From the NCBI GenBank assembly GCA_910586005.1, contig CAJUHG010000054.1, forward strand, positions 1-20,316: a DNA stretch of 20,316 bases, written 5' to 3'. Positions 15,536 to 20,316 of this stretch are shown here, piece by piece. The notes beneath the pieces were generated by a model. The model was not told where the DNA came from. It ran no database searches and saw nothing but the letters and a program-made list of their open reading frames with translations. Made by a program: the position numbers and the translations under genes. This stretch comes from an uncultured Lachnospiraceae bacterium. Lineage in GTDB: Bacteria > Bacillota > Clostridia > Lachnospirales > Lachnospiraceae. Numbering within the stretch: the first letter of the stretch is position 1; each line of letters opens with the position of its first letter.

Positions 15536-15597
15536 GGGATTGTGTCATATGTTTTCCAGAATATTTTAATAGTTTGGGAAATATATGACACAATCCC
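15536..15597. repeat. Long imperfect hairpin (62 bases)
   Basis: GGGATTGTGTCATAT at 15536-15550 pairs perfectly with ATATGACACAATCCC at 15583-15597, and TTTTCC with GGGAAA continues the stem inside. Downstream is an A/T-rich tract that includes TTTTTTCTTTTTTTTATCC, so it may work as a terminator for the FlxA-like gene. A miniature mobile element is the alternative, but no clear target duplication is visible. Confidence 0.55.
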
Positions 15598-15673
15598 ATT
15601 TATTATTGAATATTGATTTTTTCTTTTTTTTATCCTATTATAATAGCATCTCAAAGGATTGTGAAAATAGCAA

Positions 15674-15856
15674 GTGATTATTTTTATTACCAATTTAATG
15701 ATGATACAAAGTGGATGTGTGGGAGTTTGTTATATTAAATATTTGCGGAAAGAATCAGGAGTAAAAAAGCCCTTTGGGATTCATTATATCTTGCAGTTTC
15801 TACCTATATTTGATATTGTAAGTACTATTATTATATGGAAGGGTAGGTGCCATTAG
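15674..15856 (+). CDS. Possible small two-helix membrane protein upstream of the response regulator
   Basis: A 60-residue frame starts at GTG 15674. It has two hydrophobic stretches (IIFITNLMM to VGVCYI, and HYILQFLPIFDIVSTIIIW) separated by the basic KYLRKESGVKKPF. Its stop at 15854 overlaps the start of the response regulator, suggesting coupling. The SD is poor (AAGGA about 15 bases upstream); ATG 15698 or 15701 are other starts. It does not look like an AgrD-type peptide. I do not recognise the family. Confidence 0.4.
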   Translation: MIIFITNLMMIQSGCVGVCYIKYLRKESGVKKPFGIHYILQFLPIFDIVSTIIIWKGRCH

Positions 15857-16572
15857 TGTTTTCCATAGCAGTTTGTGATGATGAAATCCTTGTATGTCAA
15901 TTTTTGGCTAATAAAATCCAGACTATTTTAGAGGAAATGCAAATATCTTGTATTGTGCGTCAGTTTTATAATGCAAAAGAATTATTAAAAGCGGAAGAAC
16001 AATTTGATATTATTTTTCTGGATATTATTATGCAAGAGTTAGATGGTATGCAAGCAGCGGAATTATTCAGAGAAAAGGCTTTTGATAAAATTTTGATTTT
16101 TGTTTCTTCTAGTAGAGAATATGTATTTGATGCTTATGAGGTAGAAGCTTTTTGGTATTTAATAAAGCCTATTAACGATGAAAAGTTGAAAAAAGTTCTT
16201 CAAAGAGCAATTTGTAAAATAGATAATTCTCCCCAAGAGTTTATGCTTGTCAATAGTGAAGGACAGAAGAAAAAATTTTTTTTAGAGGATATTTATTATT
16301 TTGAGATTCAAGGCAGAAAGATTTATGCACATGGGAAAACAGGAGTTTTTTCTTTTTATGAGAAAATTGGAATGTTAGAGCAGCATTTGCAAGGAAGAAG
16401 TTTTTTCCGTTGTCATAAAAGCTACCTTGTTAATTTGAAGTATGTAAAAGGATATAACAGGCAAGAACTAACAATGGATAATGGAGAAACAGTCTTTATT
16501 GCGAAAAGAAGATATGAATCCTTTTGCAAGGAAATACTTGCCTATCTAAAACAATGGGGAGGAATTTTATGA
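15847..16572 (+). CDS. LytTR-family response regulator (AgrA-type)
   Basis: The product has 241 residues. The receiver domain has the acidic pair in AVCDDE near residue 10 and the phosphoacceptor D59 in IIFLDIIMQELDG. K107, in LIKPIND, is the conserved lysine. The LytTR DNA-binding domain follows from about 140, with FFRCHKSYLVNLKYV typical of that fold. GTG 15847 follows GGAAGGG at 15837-15843 closely; GTG 15856 is another in-frame start. The gene overlaps the histidine kinase by ATGA, so the two are made together. Targets would carry paired LytTR sites, which I could not identify. Confidence 0.9.
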   Translation: MPLVFSIAVCDDEILVCQFLANKIQTILEEMQISCIVRQFYNAKELLKAEEQFDIIFLDIIMQELDGMQAAELFREKAFDKILIFVSSSREYVFDAYEVEAFWYLIKPINDEKLKKVLQRAICKIDNSPQEFMLVNSEGQKKKFFLEDIYYFEIQGRKIYAHGKTGVFSFYEKIGMLEQHLQGRSFFRCHKSYLVNLKYVKGYNRQELTMDNGETVFIAKRRYESFCKEILAYLKQWGGIL

Positions 16573-17906
16573 GACAGGATTTTTTTTACTTTCTTGTAGA
16601 GATGTGTTTTTTTGCAGGATATGCTTTTGTAAGCAAGAACTTTTGTAAGAAATTTTTGGAAATCTCAAAAAGAGATGAAAAGATAGTTTTTCTTTTATTC
16701 TTTTTCAGTTTTTGTATAGGAAATTTGTTTTGTTCTTATAGTTCTTATATTTTGGGGATATCAATGTTTCATTTTTTCCTTTTGGGAGCAATGATATTGC
16801 TGTTTCAGGAAAAAACAGAAAAAAAGATACTAATGGCAGCTATACTAATCACAATTTTAGAATTAATAGGGAACTTCAGCAGTTCATGCTTTTCATGCCT
16901 GCTGCTTTTTTTATTGCAAGTTGTAAAAATAGTTTCTAGTTGGAATTTTTTTTTAAAAGATATTTTAAGTGATTTTTTTCAATTTATCATAGTAGCAGGA
17001 GTAATTTATTTTATAGCTCCTCGTCTAAAGGTTGTATTTCAGGAAAAGGTGAAAAGATGGTATCTTATGTTGGCATTTCCACTGTTTTTTATTGTTATAG
17101 TTATGGACCTTTTAAACTGGTGTGCTACAAAAGGGATATTGTTGCGTGGAAATGAGGAGTGGAATCTATATTACAATCAGCTCTTAAGCCATAGTGCTAT
17201 TATTTTTTTAACATTGTTATTTATGTGTGCCACTTATTTTTATGTATTTGGAATGAACAGGATATATATGGAACAAAAGCAAAAGGAACAATATCAAGCA
17301 CAGGTGATGTATTATAAAATGTTAGAGGAACAATATGGTCAGATGGAACATCTAAGGCATGATATGAAAAATCATATGATAAGTTTGCAGGGGCTATTAG
17401 AAAACCAAAAATGGGAAAAAGTAAAAAGTTATCTTCAGAAAATGATGGAGATAGGAGCTTTGGAAGCAGACAATGAAGCAACTGGAAATATCGTAGTAGA
17501 TGCTTTATTATACCAGAAACAAAAAATAGCAACACAAAAAAATATTTTATGGGAATGTAATATGCAAGTACCCAAAGATAGTAGAATTGCTGATATTGAT
17601 TTTTGTGTATTAATTGGCAATATTTTAGATAATGCTTTAGAAGCATGTGAAAAACTTTTAGATAAGAAAGAAAAGTTTATTATTCTAAAATCTGGTGTAA
17701 AGAAGGATTTTTTCTTATTAGAAGTAAAAAATGGTACAGATTTAGAAGATAGAAAAGTTTTGCAGTTTATGAAAAAAGCAGATTTTAGTAAATCTGGGAT
17801 TGGTTTATCAAATATTAGAGAAACAGTGGAAAAATATCATGGAACATTAGAAATAAAGTTAGAGAATCATGTTTTTGTGATTTGTATTTTATTGCCGCTT
17901 TTATAA
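16569..17906 (+). CDS. GHKL-type sensor histidine kinase (AgrC-like)
   Basis: The product has 445 residues. The first roughly 230 form about six membrane helices. A linker helix then leads to the phosphoacceptor H264 in LRHDMKNHMISLQGLL. The ATPase domain has the N-box GNILDNALEA (N351, N355) and a G-box KSGIGLSNIRETVEKYHG. ATG 16569 is chosen because GGGAGG precedes it and it overlaps the regulator stop as ATGA; the in-frame ATG 16524 lies inside the regulator gene. It should phosphorylate the neighbouring regulator. AgrC relatives sense peptides, but no AgrB or AgrD is visible nearby. Confidence 0.9.
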   Translation: MRQDFFYFLVEMCFFAGYAFVSKNFCKKFLEISKRDEKIVFLLFFFSFCIGNLFCSYSSYILGISMFHFFLLGAMILLFQEKTEKKILMAAILITILELIGNFSSSCFSCLLLFLLQVVKIVSSWNFFLKDILSDFFQFIIVAGVIYFIAPRLKVVFQEKVKRWYLMLAFPLFFIVIVMDLLNWCATKGILLRGNEEWNLYYNQLLSHSAIIFLTLLFMCATYFYVFGMNRIYMEQKQKEQYQAQVMYYKMLEEQYGQMEHLRHDMKNHMISLQGLLENQKWEKVKSYLQKMMEIGALEADNEATGNIVVDALLYQKQKIATQKNILWECNMQVPKDSRIADIDFCVLIGNILDNALEACEKLLDKKEKFIILKSGVKKDFFLLEVKNGTDLEDRKVLQFMKKADFSKSGIGLSNIRETVEKYHGTLEIKLENHVFVICILLPLL

Positions 17907-18012
17907 TTGAACTTTTATAATTGAAAAAAACATTTAAAAATTTTTTTACAAATATGACATTTTTAGAACCTTATAAGACAATAGGCTAATATGAATCTTT
18001 TCTCCTACCGAG

Positions 18013-18069
18013 AAAAATAACAGAAGGATAGGTAAACCTTGCAGATGGCAAAATGATTTTGTTATTTTT
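18013..18069 (+). other. Hairpin-bounded leader segment before the 18131 gene
   Basis: AAAAATAACA at 18013-18022 pairs exactly with TGTTATTTTT at 18060-18069 across 37 bases, which contain a small AGGTAAACCT dyad. The right arm plus following bases resembles a weak terminator. It is a possible regulatory leader. No known riboswitch consensus is met as far as I can tell. Confidence 0.35.
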
Positions 18070-18130
18070 GTGAGGTATTTATTACTTATTATGGTGGATG
18101 TCCTATCAAGTGAGAAAAGGAGGTAAAAAA

Positions 18131-18613
18131 ATGCATATTAAAACAATGGAAGGACTTGTTGGTGCAAGAACAAATCAAGATTTACTGAAAGTTCCTATGA
18201 GAGTTTATAAGGATGCAAGAAGAAGAGGAGATATGGCTGTGATGGAGCGGGCAATGGAGTATGCTTCTGATTTTGCAGGTAAGGCTAAGGAATATCAGGC
18301 GGAAGCTGAAGAAGGAATGCAAGAGGAAGCAGAAGAGGTAAAGGAAAATGCAAAAATAGCAAGTGAACAAGCAATAGAAAAACGGAAAGATGCTCAAGAA
18401 CAAATAGATGAAAATTTAACAGAAAAGACAGATAGCTTGGAATTAACAGAAGAAGGAAAAATATTGTCTAAAAATAATATATCTCAGTCAGAAAATGGAT
18501 ACTCTAAAGAAGAAAAAATTTCTGTCAAAGCACCAAAAATATACACAAATATGGGAACTGCAAATTTAACGGAACAAGTGTTCACAAAAGGTAGTATTTG
18601 TGTTACAATCTGA
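18131..18613 (+). CDS. Conserved-looking charged helical protein of unknown function
   Basis: The product has 160 residues and no signal peptide or membrane helix. The N-terminal block (MHIKTMEGLVGARTNQDLLK, then VPMRVYKDARRRGDMAVMERAM) looks like a folded, conserved domain, possibly continuing to residue 60. A Glu/Lys/Gln-rich coiled-coil-prone segment follows, and a Ser/Thr-rich tail. I remember similar proteins from Lachnospiraceae but cannot name the family. ATG 18131 is chosen because AAAAGGAGG at 18115-18122 is well placed; the in-frame ATG 18098 has no SD. It parallels the FlxA-like gene on the other side of the two-component pair in composition. Confidence 0.7.
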   Translation: MHIKTMEGLVGARTNQDLLKVPMRVYKDARRRGDMAVMERAMEYASDFAGKAKEYQAEAEEGMQEEAEEVKENAKIASEQAIEKRKDAQEQIDENLTEKTDSLELTEEGKILSKNNISQSENGYSKEEKISVKAPKIYTNMGTANLTEQVFTKGSICVTI

Positions 18614-18696
18614 AATTTTTTTAGAGAAAAGTAGCATGTGTTCTATTGTTAGATGATGATCATTACTAACGGTTCATATTATATGAAATTATTTAT

Positions 18697-18733
18697 AAAA
18701 AAGCGTTCAAGTGAAAACTTTGAAGGCTTTTTT
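18697..18733 (+). terminator. Rho-independent terminator after the 18131 gene
   Basis: AAAAAAGCGTTCAA pairs with TTTGAAGGCTTTTTT, with a single mismatch and a short loop, followed by ATTTATG. This is a standard bidirectional-type terminator. An imperfect dyad around 18639-18661 (GTTAG/CTAAC) lies just upstream. Confidence 0.75.
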
Positions 18734-18773
18734 ATTTATGAGAATAGAAAATTCACCTAGCATGTTTTCTATT

Positions 18774-18870
18774 ATTTCTTCTATAGGAAAATAATATGTG
18801 CACTCACACAAGAGGAAATATGTCACTAAAGCGATTGTGCTCAGCATGACAAAGTATGCAAGTTGTGAAA
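18774..18870. repeat. Intergenic repeat copy D
   Basis: It aligns by eye with 78-165: TTTCTTCTATAGGAAAATAA, then ATGTGCACTC, GGAAATATGTCACTA and CAAAGTATGCAAGT. It lies immediately upstream of the Hpt gene. A long in-frame extension of that gene (from 18798) runs through this repeat and is not believed to be translated. Confidence 0.6.
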
Positions 18871-18959
18871 AGAAAAACTTACATATAAATCAGTTGCGGG
18901 AAAAAGGGAAGTATGATACAATAAAAACATTGAAATTGTATGTAAAAGGAGTTGTTTTG

Positions 18960-19322
18960 ATGGAATTGTTAGAAGAATTAAGGGAATTAGGAGTAAAAGT
19001 AGATGAAGGTCTGAAACGCCTGGGGGGAAATGCTACTATCTATAAAAAGATGCTTGGTACCTTTGTAAAGATGATGAAAAATTATTCTTGTCAGCCAGAT
19101 TTTGATGCGGAAGAATATGAAGATATTATAGAAAAGGCACATGCAATCAAAGGAGCATCTGGAAATTTATCTCTTACTCCTATTTATGAAGCATATAGTG
19201 AAATTGTAAATTTGTTGCGAAAGCAACAACCAGAACAAGCAAGAGAAATTCTTATTAAGGTGTTACCTGTTCAAGAGAAGATTATAAGTGCTATAGAAAA
19301 TTATATGGGGAATAAACAATAG
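18960..19322 (+). CDS. Stand-alone Hpt (histidine phosphotransfer) domain protein
   Basis: The 120-residue four-helix protein should shuttle phosphate between a receiver domain and another receiver in a phosphorelay. The signature EKAHAIKGASGNLSL contains the phosphorylated His61. Start 18960 is chosen over 18798 because AAAAGGAG at 18944-18951 is eight bases away and the upstream part derives from the repeat. It has no fused kinase or receiver. The next gene is a membrane sensor whose C-terminus is outside the window; a hybrid kinase there would be a natural partner. That is inference. Confidence 0.85.
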   Translation: MELLEELRELGVKVDEGLKRLGGNATIYKKMLGTFVKMMKNYSCQPDFDAEEYEDIIEKAHAIKGASGNLSLTPIYEAYSEIVNLLRKQQPEQAREILIKVLPVQEKIISAIENYMGNKQ

Positions 19323-19397
19323 AAAACATGAATTGCAAACTTTCTATTGTTATGAATAATAGAAAGTACATTTTGCGAACTTTCTATTGTTATAAAT
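19318..19397 (+). repeat. Two tandem 40-base units, each a hairpin
   Basis: Units 19318-19357 and 19358-19397 share most bases (TTTCTATTGTTAT is common to both). In unit 2, AATAGAAAGT pairs exactly with ACTTTCTATT; in unit 1 the stem is AATAGAAA/TTTCTATT. The first unit overlaps the Hpt stop codon. The tails are not T-rich. Confidence 0.65.
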
Positions 19398-19421
19398 AAA
19401 ATGATATAAGGTTTAGTAGGA

Positions 19422-19461
19422 TATACTAGAATTTTAAGAAGGTTGTCAACCTTCTAGTATA
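19422..19461 (+). promoter_or_regulatory. Two overlapping, mutually exclusive hairpins before the sensor gene
   Basis: TATACTAGAA at 19422-19431 pairs exactly with TTCTAGTATA at 19452-19461. AGAAGGTTG at 19437-19445 pairs with CAACCTTCT at 19447-19455. The two share bases 19452-19455, so both cannot be complete at once. The pair may be an RNA switch or a dyad operator controlling the sensor gene starting about 35 bases later. Confidence 0.45.
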
Positions 19462-19495
19462 AATACTTCCAACATATGGAAAGGTATGTGATCTA

Positions 19496-20316
19496 TTGCA
19501 AATGCAAAGGAAGAATATAAGTATAGGAAAAAATATAAAAAAATTTTTGCGCAACAGTTTTGTCAGCGTAATTAGTATATGTGTCTTAGTCTTTATTGGA
19601 TTGGTACTGATTATGGGAAAAAGAACCGAAAGTACCATTGATGAGATTAGTGAAATTTATATGTCTGAGATGAATACACAGTTAAAACAAAAATTTACCA
19701 CTGTAGTTGGATTGCGTTTAGAGCAGGTAGAGGGGATTATAGAACGCACACCACCAAGTACAGTTAGTTATGGAAAGGATATGATAGATGACCTGACACT
19801 CAGTGGAGAAGTTAGAGATTTTAATTTATTAGGATTGTGTACAGAAGATGGAAATATAGAGACCATCTATGGAGATAACATAAAAATTTCTCAAAATGAC
19901 AATATTGTAGAGGATTTAAATAGAAATGGAAGTATTGTCGCAATGGGAATAGATGAACAGGGAGAGCGAGTACTTGTTTTAGGATTAGCAGCAGAATATC
20001 CAATGGCAGATGGGAATAAAAGCGTTGCTCTAATAGGAGGAGTTCCAATGGATTATCTAAAAGGAGCACTCTTTTTGGATTCTGTAGATACTTTGATATA
20101 TTCTCATATTATTGATGCAGATGGGAATTTTGTTATTAGAAGTGGAGATGCTTTTAGAGAAAGTTATTTTGAACGTATTGTGGCGGAAGTAGAAGACAAG
20201 CGTAAAGAAGAAGCGGAGGAATATATAAAGGGACTTCAAGAAGCCATTCAAAAAGAGGGAGTATATTCTAAACATGTTTCTATTAATGGAGAAAAAAGAT
20301 ATACATACTGTACACC
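19496..20316 (+). CDS. Membrane sensor protein, N-terminal part (Cache-like extracellular domain), runs off the window
   Basis: About 270 codons are open to the window end with no stop. The start is TTG 19496 (GGAAAGG at 19478-19484) or ATG 19502; TAA at 19460 limits any earlier start. A basic N-terminus (KNIKKFLRNSF) precedes one membrane helix at about residues 20-40 (VSVISICVLVFIGLVLIM). A large extracytoplasmic region follows, with a helix and alpha/beta segments such as FNLLGLCTEDGNIETIYGD and YSHIIDADGNFVIRSGD, like double-Cache sensor domains. No second helix or output domain is reached. It could be a hybrid histidine kinase (suggested by the Hpt gene 170 bases upstream) or a diguanylate cyclase. 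Confidence 0.75.
   Translation, partial: MQMQRKNISIGKNIKKFLRNSFVSVISICVLVFIGLVLIMGKRTESTIDEISEIYMSEMNTQLKQKFTTVVGLRLEQVEGIIERTPPSTVSYGKDMIDDLTLSGEVRDFNLLGLCTEDGNIETIYGDNIKISQNDNIVEDLNRNGSIVAMGIDEQGERVLVLGLAAEYPMADGNKSVALIGGVPMDYLKGALFLDSVDTLIYSHIIDADGNFVIRSGDAFRESYFERIVAEVEDKRKEEAEEYIKGLQEAIQKEGVYSKHVSINGEKRYTYCT

Noticed and set aside
15674..15856. AgrD-like autoinducer precursor
   Set aside because: It has two hydrophobic helices and no amphipathic leader, Cys/Ser ring segment or acidic C-terminal recognition part.
17221..17646. 141-residue minus-strand frame inside the histidine kinase gene
   Set aside because: It lies fully antisense to conserved kinase motifs and shows no recognisable domain or ribosome binding site.
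18008..18070. Cyclic-di-GMP or other known riboswitch before the 18131 gene
   Set aside because: GGTAAACC recalls part of the GEMM pattern, but the GNAA tetraloop, the GGGACGCAAAGCC-like segment and the receptor helix are missing.
18798..18959. Long N-terminal extension of the Hpt protein
   Set aside because: It reads through repeat copy D, while a strong SD precedes ATG 18960, which gives a protein of normal Hpt length.

Overview
The window is AT-rich, with strong Gram-positive ribosome binding sites, consensus sigma-A promoters and Clostridia-type gene families. Together these suggest a Lachnospiraceae-like gut Firmicute. That is inferred from family recognition and composition, not from a search.

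Layout. 1-625 holds a duplicated intergenic repeat and a promoter. 626-5218 is a left-to-right run that reads as a reduced vanG-type D-Ala-D-Ser module. It contains a VanG-like ligase, a 23-codon scrap matching the start of VanXY, a VanT-like membrane half and a VanT-like racemase half as separate genes, and then mutY. 5219-6145 holds decayed pieces of a GtrA-type membrane protein and a CsbB/GtrB-type glycosyltransferase. 6146-11838 is an envelope region with two paralogous GT2 glycosyltransferases, a secreted ricin-fold lectin on the minus strand whose apparent start codon is ATA, a permuted-papain peptidase-like protein and a flippase-like UPF0104/LPG_synthase_TM protein. A consensus promoter between the GT2 genes now drives only a BspA-type leucine-rich repeat scrap.

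11839-12212 carries another repeat copy, a terminator, and a promoter overlapped by an inverted-repeat operator. These precede a BlaI-type repressor and a BlaR1-type metalloprotease receptor (12213-14467). The receptor has a duplicated small extracellular domain instead of a penicillin-binding sensor. 14663-18613 contains a FlxA-like coiled-coil protein, a small two-helix membrane ORF, an overlapping LytTR response regulator and GHKL histidine kinase pair (AgrA/AgrC type), and a second charged helical protein. 18614-20316 has another repeat copy, a stand-alone Hpt protein, hairpin-rich intergenic DNA and the N-terminal part of a membrane sensor cut by the window end.

Working together. The van-type genes would make D-Ser and ligate it to D-Ala. 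With the D,D-peptidase gone, they are unlikely to give full inducible glycopeptide resistance alone. The GT2, peptidase and flippase-like genes suggest synthesis or export of a surface glycolipid or glycan (inference). Three signalling modules (BlaI/BlaR1-like, LytTR/GHKL, Hpt/membrane sensor) sit close together. The clearest oddities are the eroded van operon, the ATA start, the gtrA/gtrB-like debris, the orphan consensus promoter, the repeat family, and possible mutually exclusive hairpins before the last gene. I see no tRNA, rRNA, CRISPR array, transposase or integrase.
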